DNA of 41,399 nt, taken from GCA-2746795 sp964643965. Lineage in GTDB: Bacteria; Chloroflexota; Anaerolineae; Promineifilales; Promineifilaceae. Position numbers and translations under genes: made by a program. Positions 33,742 through 41,276 of this stretch are shown in pieces. The notes beneath the pieces are model-generated. The model searched no databases. It was not told where the DNA came from and saw only the letters and a program-made list of their open reading frames with translations. The first letter of the stretch is position 1, and each line of letters starts with the position of its first letter. The DNA is taken from positions 1 through 41,399 of the forward strand of contig CAZXVH010000034.1 in the NCBI GenBank assembly GCA_964643965.1. Direction: 5' to 3'.

Positions 33742-34404
33742 TTAGTGAACGGCCGTTCCAATCAAATAGAGCGCCGGATAAAACACAATCCAAACCACAT
33801 CCACATAATGCCAATAGAGTGCAGTGCCTTCCACACCCCAATGCCGTTCGGCCGTAAAAGCGCCTTTGCGCCCCCGATTCCAAACCACCAGAATCAAGAA
33901 AATGCCAGACAAAACATGCAGCGCATGCATCCCCGTCATCATATAAAAGACGCCGCCATAGACGCCATCCCAAGGCTTCAGATGCCCAAAAACTTCAATA
34001 CCGGCAATCTCGCCGCTCAGGTTAAACAGGTTCCATTCAAAAAAGACCACGCCCACAAAAAAGAGCGCCCCTAAAAAGGCCGCCATCACAAAGTTGCGGC
34101 CAAACTGCTTCACATCACCAAACGCCATCGCCGTCTCACCACGATAGATAAAATAACTGCTGATGAGCAAAATACCAGTCGTGAGTAACCCCATTTCCTG
34201 GCTCAACGCCGGCCGGGTTTGCCCGCCTGGTTCCAACCACAAATAAAAACGAGTTAACAGCAGCGCCCCAAACAAAAACGCCTCTGAAATAAAAAAGAGC
34301 CACAAGCCCAAACGATTGGCTTTTAATTGCGTAGCAAAGGGCAGTTCATGGCTGCCATGTTCATTTTGATAATCATCTTTTTGATGGGCAGTCACAGCGC
34401 TCAT
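33742..34404 (-). CDS. ctaE: Cytochrome c oxidase subunit III
   Basis: 220 aa, five-helix small form. Motifs: LGLWLFFISEAFLFGALLL, MTGMHALHVLSGIFLIL and HWGVEGTALYWHYVDVVWIV close to the end, all diagnostic for subunit III. It stabilises the proton-pumping core without redox centres. Its ATG overlaps the subunit IV stop (ATGA, 34401-34404), so translation is coupled. Palindrome 33748-33757 encodes the last Thr-Ala-Val before the final His. Confidence 0.95.
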   Translation of the reverse strand: MSAVTAHQKDDYQNEHGSHELPFATQLKANRLGLWLFFISEAFLFGALLLTRFYLWLEPGGQTRPALSQEMGLLTTGILLISSYFIYRGETAMAFGDVKQFGRNFVMAAFLGALFFVGVVFFEWNLFNLSGEIAGIEVFGHLKPWDGVYGGVFYMMTGMHALHVLSGIFLILVVWNRGRKGAFTAERHWGVEGTALYWHYVDVVWIVFYPALYLIGTAVH

Positions 34405-34613
34405 GAATGACCCTCCTCACCGCGCCATAAGCGATAGACATGCATAAACACCCATACCACCACCGCCGCTTTCAGCAGGGCGGCAATCAACAGCAAAACT
34501 GTTGAGGGGATGGTCAGGGCGATATAAAATTCCACAATCGTCAACAGCGCCAAAGCCACCAATACTACATTTCCGCGCCGCATGGCTGCTTTTTTTTCAT
34601 CTGCCATGTTCAT
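34401..34613 (-). CDS. Cytochrome c oxidase subunit IV (small prokaryotic)
   Basis: 70 aa with two TM helices (about 13-35 and 38-60; VVLVALALLTIVEFYIALTI and VLLLIAALLKAAVVVWVFMH), ending LWRGEEGHS. Length and topology match the prokaryotic subunit IV/CtaF family between ctaD and ctaE. GGGAGA precedes the ATG; an in-frame ATG at 34607 is an alternative. It overlaps ctaE by four nt. Confidence 0.88.
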   Translation of the reverse strand: MNMADEKKAAMRRGNVVLVALALLTIVEFYIALTIPSTVLLLIAALLKAAVVVWVFMHVYRLWRGEEGHS

Positions 34614-34636
34614 TCTCTCCCAATCTTACAATCTTT

Positions 34637-34670
34637 GAAGTTGAACTTCTCAAAGAAGTTGAACTTCTTA
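34637..34670 (+). repeat. Dyad repeat element, copy 2 (GAAGTTGAACTTC type)
   Basis: Two tandem GAAGTTGAACTTCT palindromes between ctaD and the subunit IV gene. It matches the minus strand of 3865-3900 at 30 of 33 positions. Confidence 0.7.
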
Positions 34671-34683
34671 AAGTTGTGTCTAA

Positions 34684-36546
34684 TCAATCACCGGCGGCCG
34701 GCGCCGCCTGTATCCTCACATACACCGGATCATCCGCTGCGCCATACCCATACGGGTCGCCGACCACCTCCAACGGCTGATCATAGTTAAACTCCGGCAC
34801 CGGGTATGGGATTTGCCATTCCGGGGAACGAGAGCCCCACGGATTTGTCGGGGCCAATTCTTTAGAGCGGGCGCTGCTTACCAGATTGTAAACCATAATC
34901 AACACCGACCAGCCGATGATAAAGGCGGAAATGGTGATCCACATCTGCGTATTCTCCACCCCTAAAGCCGGGTCATAATCGGCAATACGGCGGCGCATAC
35001 CCAGCAAACCGATTTGCATCTGGCCCAGGCTCATCACCCAGAAACCAGGTACCATCAACCAAAAATGCAGCCGGCCCAACGACTCTTTATACATACGCCC
35101 CGTGATCTTGGGGAACCAATAGTAGATAGCCGCAAAATAGGCAAAAACAAAGCCGCCAAACATAGTGGCGTGGAAGTGGCCCACCACCCAATAACTGTCA
35201 TGCAAATGCAAGTCTGTGGGTACTGTACCCAAAATCGGCCCGGTGACGCCCCCGATCAAAAAGACCGAGATAGCGCCCAGTACAAATAACATCGGCGTCT
35301 CAAAAGAGAGCTTGCCTTCCCACATGGTCGCTACCCAGCTAAAAAACTTAACGCCGGTGGGAATGGCCACAACCAGGGTGGCAATCATAAAGGGGACACG
35401 CAGCGCATCATCCATGCCAGAGGTGAACATATGATGCGCCCATACCAGGAAACCGACAAAAGCGATGCCTAAACTCGATAAGGCCACCCATTTATAGCCA
35501 AACAACGGTTTGCGCGAGAACACTGGCAGTAGCTCACTGATAATGCCTAAACCTGGCAGCACAAACACATACACCACCGGATGCGAGTAGAACCAAAATA
35601 AATGCTGGTAAAGGATGGGATCTCCGCCTGAAGCGGGGTCGAAAAAAGTGAGGCCCGCCACCCGCTCCATCACATTCAATGTCAGCGCCACACCTACTGT
35701 CTGCGTAGCGGTGAACTGAATCAAAGAAGCGGCAATAGCGCCCCACACAAAAATGGGCATTCGGAACAACGACATGCCCGGCGCTCTCATATAGGCTACC
35801 GTGATCAATAAGTTGATAGCGCTGGCAATGGATGAGAAGCCAATCAGGTAGAAGCCCATCAAAAACAGCACCACTCCTAACGGAGCGCGGAAGGTCAAGG
35901 TGGGGTAGCCAACCCAGCCGGTGTCCCAGCCACCCACCACCATGCCGGCTATAATCAAGACGACAGCCGGAAGACCTACCCAGTAACTAAAGGCATTCAA
36001 GCGGGGGAAGGCCATATCGGACGCGCCCAGCATGAGCGGTACCAGATAGTTGATCATGGCGCCTATACCCAAGAGAATGCTGGCGATCATGACGATGCCA
36101 TGGGCGCTAAACAGGGTGTTATATTGGTCGTGATTGAGAAGCTGCATGCCTGGCTGCACCAATTCTAGGCGGAAGGTGAGAGCAAAGAGACCGCCAACTA
36201 ATAGGACAATGATGCTGGTGTAGCCATATTGAATGCCAATCACTTTATGATTGACATCTACGTTTAAGTAACGAGACCATTCCGGCATCCCTTCTTTGAC
36301 GCCATGTTGTAACGGGGTCTTTTTACCAACGATCCACTTGAGCCAATCGTTTAGAACGCCGGCAAACAGCAAGAAGCCAAACACGCTCAAGATAGAGCCA
36401 AAGACGATGCCCGGTTCTACATTTGGCTCCAGACCCATCGCCGAGCGGATGACGTCGATAAAGATTATCCCGCCAAACATGAAGATCGCCTGGCCGATGA
36501 GTCCCCGTATATAAGCGGACGTTAACAGGATTTTCAATGTTTTCAT
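34684..36546 (-). CDS. ctaD: caa3-type cytochrome c oxidase subunit I (A2-type)
   Basis: 620 aa, twelve or more TM helices. H149 (FSAHGIVMI) and H459 ligate low-spin heme, H457 the a3 heme (WVVGHFHATMFGG). CuB ligands are H322 (YSHPVVYV) with cross-linked Y326, and H371-H372 (WAHHMF). The string YSHPVVY has Tyr-Ser before the His and no Glu after Pro, the signature of A2-type oxidases as in Thermus and Rhodothermus. K400 in IPTGVKFFSW fits the K channel. It reduces oxygen to water and pumps protons. GGAGG is 6 nt upstream. There is no palindrome copy in the gene. Confidence 0.97.
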   Translation of the reverse strand: MKTLKILLTSAYIRGLIGQAIFMFGGIIFIDVIRSAMGLEPNVEPGIVFGSILSVFGFLLFAGVLNDWLKWIVGKKTPLQHGVKEGMPEWSRYLNVDVNHKVIGIQYGYTSIIVLLVGGLFALTFRLELVQPGMQLLNHDQYNTLFSAHGIVMIASILLGIGAMINYLVPLMLGASDMAFPRLNAFSYWVGLPAVVLIIAGMVVGGWDTGWVGYPTLTFRAPLGVVLFLMGFYLIGFSSIASAINLLITVAYMRAPGMSLFRMPIFVWGAIAASLIQFTATQTVGVALTLNVMERVAGLTFFDPASGGDPILYQHLFWFYSHPVVYVFVLPGLGIISELLPVFSRKPLFGYKWVALSSLGIAFVGFLVWAHHMFTSGMDDALRVPFMIATLVVAIPTGVKFFSWVATMWEGKLSFETPMLFVLGAISVFLIGGVTGPILGTVPTDLHLHDSYWVVGHFHATMFGGFVFAYFAAIYYWFPKITGRMYKESLGRLHFWLMVPGFWVMSLGQMQIGLLGMRRRIADYDPALGVENTQMWITISAFIIGWSVLIMVYNLVSSARSKELAPTNPWGSRSPEWQIPYPVPEFNYDQPLEVVGDPYGYGAADDPVYVRIQAAPAAGD

Positions 36547-36613
36547 AGATATCCTCCAAAAATGAGTCTACTATTCATTTCTTTAATTTAGCTTTGACAG
36601 GACACGAGCTGAA

Positions 36614-37687
36614 TTATTCTAATGTCTGTATAAAGGCGATGAGATCGGCAATGATGTCTATTTCGACGCCTTCACTGGCTAATATCTCTGCCTGTCTATC
36701 CGGTATGCGTGTTTCATACCCCTGTAACGCCATTAAGCTGGGTTCAGTAAAACCGGCCACAATCTTGGCATTTGGATCCAAGATGGATTCCTGGATATAG
36801 GCATCATCTACGGTAATTGTAGTGCCATCAAGCAGGGCTTGTTCATGGCCATAGATGCCTTTCCAAGAGGGGCCAGCGCCGCCGGGAGCGCCAGTTAGAT
36901 TATGGCAGCCGGCGCAGCCTAATTCGGTGTACCAAATTTCGCCCCGTTCGGCTGGGGTTAAATCAGCATAGGCGGGCTTCGCTTGTTTTTCTTCTGCCCA
37001 GGCGTCAAAGTCGCTGCGGTTCATGACCACCACATCTGCCAGCATCATGGCGTGGTCAAAGCCACAAATTTCCGCACAGCGTAATGTGTAATCGCCTTCT
37101 ACAGTGGGCGTGATGCGCAGGTAGGTGAGGGTTTGGGGTACTAAATCTTGTTTCACCCGAAATTCTGGAATCCAAAAGGAGTGGAGGACGTCCAATGATT
37201 CCATTTCCAGGAGGATCTTTTGATCGACCGGCAGAATCAGGTCAGACGAGGTGATGCCCTCCTGCTCAGGGTATTCAAACTGCCACGACCATTGCTGCCC
37301 ATACACTTTGATGGTCATTTCGTCGGGCTGTTCGGCGGTGAGGGCGTTGAGGACGGTGACGCCCCAATAGCCAAAGCCGATTACGACCAGGACAGGTATG
37401 ACCGTCCAGATAATTTCTATGGTGGTATTGCCATGAACGTATGGCCCTGGTTCATCGTCTCCTTGACGGCGTTTGAAGACTACGATGGAGTAGAGCATAA
37501 ACACCATAATTAAGGAAAACAAGAAGGAAATGAGCCAGAAATGGGCGTTGAACATTTGGTCGATGGGCACAGCCTGGGCGCTGGCTGGATCTGGCAGCCG
37601 GTACAGATATAACAATACCCATCGTAAGAAGAGTGTGGAGATGACAACCAAAGTTGCCACAATAATATAATGTTTTGCTTTACCCAT
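36614..37687 (-). CDS. ctaC: Cytochrome c oxidase subunit II fused to cytochrome c (caa3)
   Basis: 357 aa. Hydrophobic segments at about 8-28, 50-72 and 92-113, then the cupredoxin CuA domain with H169 (DVLHSFWIPEF) and C204, E206, C208, H212, M215 (CAEICGFDHAMM). The C-terminal domain (about 245-357) has heme c site C258, C261, H262 (GCAGCHN) and probable axial Met in SLMALQGYE. The fused cytochrome takes electrons from the bc1 or alternative complex III side and passes them to CuA. AGGA lies about 8 nt from the ATG. ctaD follows 67 nt downstream. No palindrome copy. Confidence 0.97.
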   Translation of the reverse strand: MGKAKHYIIVATLVVISTLFLRWVLLYLYRLPDPASAQAVPIDQMFNAHFWLISFLFSLIMVFMLYSIVVFKRRQGDDEPGPYVHGNTTIEIIWTVIPVLVVIGFGYWGVTVLNALTAEQPDEMTIKVYGQQWSWQFEYPEQEGITSSDLILPVDQKILLEMESLDVLHSFWIPEFRVKQDLVPQTLTYLRITPTVEGDYTLRCAEICGFDHAMMLADVVVMNRSDFDAWAEEKQAKPAYADLTPAERGEIWYTELGCAGCHNLTGAPGGAGPSWKGIYGHEQALLDGTTITVDDAYIQESILDPNAKIVAGFTEPSLMALQGYETRIPDRQAEILASEGVEIDIIADLIAFIQTLE

Positions 37688-37799
37688 AAGTTTGTATCCT
37701 ACCCGAACTAATTTTGGCGGACAAAACGGCCGTTACCCACCCCCACCGCTGAAACGGCCGTTTTCCAAATAATTGAATTGGTTTCGCCGACGACTTGTC

Positions 37800-38576
37800 T
37801 TATGCCGGTACGCTGTAGTACAGCATGAGGCCCATGCCCACACCGACTACCAGGAGACCTAAAACCAAGATGGCAATAAAATCCCAGGGAATTGGCCCAT
37901 TATCTTTTTCAGCCACAGCCTCTAACCGCTGGCGGCGCACCCGCCAGGCCAATAGCGGAATGGTGATGATAAAGGAGACCAGAAGAAGGGGCAGCCCTGA
38001 GTAGAATGTCTGCCCGAATAAGGTGATTTCACCAGATGTGAAGACGAGTTCATACATCAGGGACGCCGCGACGGCCACAAAAAAGAGGATGAGGAGCGAG
38101 TAGCTTATCGGATCCAGGCCGTAGACATAGTTTTCCGATTCCGGGGTTGCCGGTTGTCTTTCTCGTTTGGCTTTGAGTTTTTCTGTTTCTTTTTGCTCCA
38201 AAGCGCTGACGTGAGTCTGGTACGCTTCACTTTCCGCTACCTGCGTGGTGAATTTTCCACCCAGACGCATTAAAAGCGTGATGATCAGGCCAACCGCGAC
38301 GACACTGCCCACGATAATCGCCGCCAGCACGGCAAAGGCTGCCAGGCCAGCGAAAACCAGTTCATTCGCCCCCACAACGCCGACCATAGGCGCAGGAACG
38401 GTAATCACGATAGGGGCAGTGGTCACGGGGGGGCGGGTGGCGCCGCCAAAGATGTTGCCAAACCCACCAAAATTGAGGGATTGAGCAAACAACGGCCAGA
38501 CAACAGCAAAAACGGCCGTTCCTATCAACAACAGGAGTATAATGAGCCAGTTTCCTAACGATTTAATTCGTTCCAA
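37800..38576 (-). CDS. Uncharacterised five-TM membrane protein heading the oxidase operon
   Basis: 258 aa. TM helices at about 8-30, 68-100, 152-175, 184-207 and 228-252, with a charged cytoplasmic stretch (about 105-145; EQKETEKLKAKRERQ) between the second and third. No known family is recognised. It is on the same strand as ctaC, 112 nt upstream, and AGGAG supports its start, so it is probably the first gene of the caa3 operon. The gap to ctaC has two palindrome copies 28 nt apart (37725, 37753), and a third (38511) is read GTAV in TM1. A role in oxidase assembly or a small complex subunit is only a guess from position. Confidence 0.7.
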   Translation of the reverse strand: MERIKSLGNWLIILLLLIGTAVFAVVWPLFAQSLNFGGFGNIFGGATRPPVTTAPIVITVPAPMVGVVGANELVFAGLAAFAVLAAIIVGSVVAVGLIITLLMRLGGKFTTQVAESEAYQTHVSALEQKETEKLKAKRERQPATPESENYVYGLDPISYSLLILFFVAVAASLMYELVFTSGEITLFGQTFYSGLPLLLVSFIITIPLLAWRVRRQRLEAVAEKDNGPIPWDFIAILVLGLLVVGVGMGLMLYYSVPA

Positions 38577-38905
38577 AAGACTTTCTCCTCTTTCAAAAAT
38601 AACTTAGGCCATTCCAAAAATAATTGTCCAGATAAATCGGTAAATGGAATGACTTAAAGGCTTTACATTGTATCAAATGAATGATTTATTTCTTAAGAAA
38701 GCCTTACCCTGAGTGTAATGATGAGTGGGATAACTGCGACCCCGAAATATAAAGATGGTTTTATACATGAGGGTGAAATAACAATAATTGTGCATTGTAT
38801 CACAACCGACTACGACCATCATGGGGCGTTTGTGAGACATGATGAGGTTCTCTCATCCATAGTTAAGGTTGAATGGCGCAAATTTTACAGCCAAGTGCAG
38901 TGAAT
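38577..38905. other. Gene-free spacer between oxidase operon and sigma factor
   Basis: 329 bases, AT-rich. CATTCCA/TGGAATG and AAGGCTTT/AAAGCCTT are short dyads in the first half, in the region where the promoter of the oxidase operon should lie. A 61-aa frame at 38718-38903 was considered weak. Confidence 0.5.
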
Positions 38906-39496
38906 TCAAAATGGCAGACGACGTGAGAATAAAGAGCGCCGTTTAGCCGGCTGCGGGTGGTGCGCTTCAAATTCTTCACGTAAAGACAACAACGTCCGGT
39001 GGTAGAGTGATTTAATGGCGCCCTCACTTCGCCCCATAATGTCGCCTATCTCCGCATTGGGCAGGCGCTCCACAAATTTGAGGATGAGTAGTTCCTGGCG
39101 ATCTGCGGGCAGACGGCGGATGGCGCCGAGCAGGGCGGCTTTGTCTTCCAGGATTTGGGTGGTGAACTCGGGATCCCCTTCACCGACATGCCACTGTTCA
39201 ATATCATCCAGGGCAATGAGGCGGTGGCGGCTCCGGTCTCGGTGGAAATTTGCCACCAGGTTGTGGGCGATGCGGTACAGCCAGGCCGAAAAAGGCAGCC
39301 CTTTATCTTCATAACGGCCGATATGGTTCATGGCTCGTTCAAAGATACGCGCTGTTAAATCTTGGGCATCGTCCACATTGCCCGTCCGATAATAGACGTA
39401 ATTGTAGATACGCCCATAATAGCGCTCGTAAAGTAGCCCAAATGCTTCACTATCTGTTTTGGCGCGTTCGATCAGTGCTGATTCTTCGGGGTCCAC
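38906..39496 (-). CDS. ECF-type RNA polymerase sigma factor
   Basis: 196 aa starting at GTG 39496. Region 2 (about 18-85) shows FGLLYERYYGRIYNYVYY, DAQDLTARIFERA and PFSAWLYRIAHNLVANF; region 4 (about 125-180) shows LPADRQELLILKFVERL and NAEIGDIMGRSEGAIKSL. These are ECF/sigma-70 hallmarks. No anti-sigma gene is next to it on this strand; the downstream neighbour on the minus strand is the oxidase operon, so direct control of that operon is possible but unproven. The C-terminal tail is basic (RRSLFSRRLPF). Confidence 0.93.
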   Translation of the reverse strand: MDPEESALIERAKTDSEAFGLLYERYYGRIYNYVYYRTGNVDDAQDLTARIFERAMNHIGRYEDKGLPFSAWLYRIAHNLVANFHRDRSRHRLIALDDIEQWHVGEGDPEFTTQILEDKAALLGAIRRLPADRQELLILKFVERLPNAEIGDIMGRSEGAIKSLYHRTLLSLREEFEAHHPQPAKRRSLFSRRLPF

Positions 39497-39590
39497 TGCC
39501 TTCTGCTCTTTCCTTGCTGCTTGTTTGCAAAAATCCCGTAGCAGTATAGCAGAAGCAATGGGGGCTGGCGAAAAGGGTTATGAGGGAGAC

Positions 39591-39679
39591 CTGACAGGTG
39601 TATAAATGCGCTGGTCTGTAAAGATAGTTTGCTATGCAAAGATGAGTAACCAACAAAGCGTCTCGTAACCCTGTCAGGT
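39591..39679. repeat. Inverted repeat ACCTGACAGG/CCTGTCAGGT
   Basis: ACCTGACAGG (39591-39600) and CCTGTCAGGT (39670-39679) are perfect 10-bp arms about 70 nt apart in the spacer between the sigma factor and the deacetylase. No gene lies between them. Confidence 0.6.
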
Positions 39680-39758
39680 TTGGGTATCAGCTTAATGTTT
39701 GCCCATAGTTTTTGTAGTGGCTTGACGGCCGTTTTCCCCTCAGCTATCCTCTCCCCAT

Positions 39759-40820
39759 ATGGCAAAAAACAACCATTCTCTTCTATTTAATATATTCCTG
39801 GTTATCCTGCTGCTCAGCGGTGGACTGCTGGCCGCCTGCGCCCCGGGCACAGATACGTTAGAGGCGCAGGCGGCGCCGCCCATGCCTGAAGCACTCTTAC
39901 CGTTGCCCAGTCCTATGCTGGCTGCGCCGCTGGTTTCCATGGTGGCTGCGGGTGACGAAACGGCCGTTCCCGAACCGACCCCTCTGCCTGCCACCCCCAC
40001 CCTTGAAATAATGGTCACAGAAACGGCCGTGCCTACCCTGGAAACGCCCGCCATCATCCATCCCACCTATCCTCTGCCCACTCCTTCCGGGGCTTACAGT
40101 TGGACGCTGCGTGTACCGATTCTCATGTACCATTACATCAGCGTGCCCCCGGCCGACGCCGACATCTACCGTCAAGACCTCTCCGTCACCCCAGAAAACT
40201 TTCGCCAGCAAATGGCCTACCTGGCCGAAAATGGCTATACGCCCATCGACCTCTACCAGCTTTCCGCCGCCATCACCGCCAAAACCGACCTGCCGGATAA
40301 ACCCGTCATCCTCACCTTTGACGACGGTTACCTGGACAACTACGAAAACGCCTTTCCGGTCTTGCAAGAATTTGGCTTCCCTGGCACGTTCTTCATCATC
40401 ACCGACTACGCTGACCAGGGCGCGGCCGGTTACGCCAACTGGGAGCAGTTGGCGGAAATGGCGGCCGCCGGTATGCGCATTGAAACACACACCAAAAATC
40501 ACCCTGATCTCAGCTTAATGGGGCGGGAGGATGTGATCTACCAGGTATTAGGCTCCCAGGAAACCATCGCCGCCTACACGGGCGTGAAGCCGCGCTACCT
40601 TTGTTATCCGGGCGGCCGTTATAATGAAGAAACGATGCAGCTCCTGGCAGAACTGGATTTGTGGGGCGCCGTCACCACCCAGGGCGGAACCTGGCACGGC
40701 TTTGAGAACCGCTATGAATGGGATCGCCAACGTATGCGCTACGACACCACTCTGGCCGAATTTGCCCGGCTTATCGATCCGGAAGGCGCGGTCGGCGGCA
40801 AACTCATTTCAGAAAATTAG
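39759..40820 (+). CDS. Polysaccharide deacetylase lipoprotein (NodB homology)
   Basis: 353 aa. A signal peptide with lipobox LLAAC puts the lipidated cysteine near residue 27. A Pro/Thr-rich linker follows (about 60-115), then a NodB domain: VPILMYHYIS, metal-binding TFDDGYLDNY, zinc histidines in IETHTKNHPDL and the CYPGGRYN motif. It should remove acetyl groups from N-acetylglucosamine polymers (peptidoglycan or surface glycan) outside the membrane. There is no clear Shine-Dalgarno. Palindromes 39959 and 40022 read TAV in the linker. Confidence 0.93.
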   Translation: MAKNNHSLLFNIFLVILLLSGGLLAACAPGTDTLEAQAAPPMPEALLPLPSPMLAAPLVSMVAAGDETAVPEPTPLPATPTLEIMVTETAVPTLETPAIIHPTYPLPTPSGAYSWTLRVPILMYHYISVPPADADIYRQDLSVTPENFRQQMAYLAENGYTPIDLYQLSAAITAKTDLPDKPVILTFDDGYLDNYENAFPVLQEFGFPGTFFIITDYADQGAAGYANWEQLAEMAAAGMRIETHTKNHPDLSLMGREDVIYQVLGSQETIAAYTGVKPRYLCYPGGRYNEETMQLLAELDLWGAVTTQGGTWHGFENRYEWDRQRMRYDTTLAEFARLIDPEGAVGGKLISEN

Positions 40821-40848
40821 CCTCTGAAAACACACCCAAATTTTATAA

Positions 40849-41240
40849 CTATGGCAGCGCCAGCCCTTCATTGATAAGACGGGTATGGCTGTAAATTGCT
40901 GGGTTATCTTCGGGCAAGTTGGACGGGACAGTGTGGATAACACCGCCTATAACCGGCCCTTGCCAGCTTTGAAAAATGGCGTGAGCAGGCATACCGATGG
41001 CGCTGGTGACAGTGCCTAACCAGTCCATCGTTGAAGCAAAGTAGGTATCGTCAGAACCGGCTTCTGTCCAGTTTGAAGTGAAGATCACCCCAAATGGAAT
41101 ACCGTGTACCTGACAAAATTGGTACCACTGTTGACAAAAAACAAGCCGTTGGCTTGCACGGGCGCCACCTTACCAGACAGGCCGATCACGAATAAAAGCA
41201 GGGATAAAAGAACCAGTCGCCGAAGATAGTTTTTGCGCAT
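40849..41240 (-). pseudogene. Frameshifted secreted glycosidase-like gene remnant
   Basis: ATG 41240 with GAGGTG five nt upstream starts a signal peptide (LRRLVLLSLLLFVIGLSG, then APVQANG). The frame stops at 41085 after 51 aa. Adding one T in the six-T run near 41130 joins it to the frame that continues WYQFCQVHGIPFGVIFTSN, FQSWQGPV and LINEGLALP and ends at 40849. The combined product would be about 131 aa, short for the glycoside-hydrolase-like barrel it resembles, so an internal deletion may also have occurred. Either a pseudogene or an assembly/homopolymer error. Confidence 0.5.
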
Positions 41241-41276
41241 CTTACACCTCATAAACTGCCTATAACTAACAGATAC

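Noticed and set aside
38718..38903. 61-aa plus-strand frame between oxidase operon and sigma factor
   Set aside because: AT-rich, no family features and only weak ribosome-binding signal; kept as spacer, though a real small gene cannot be excluded.
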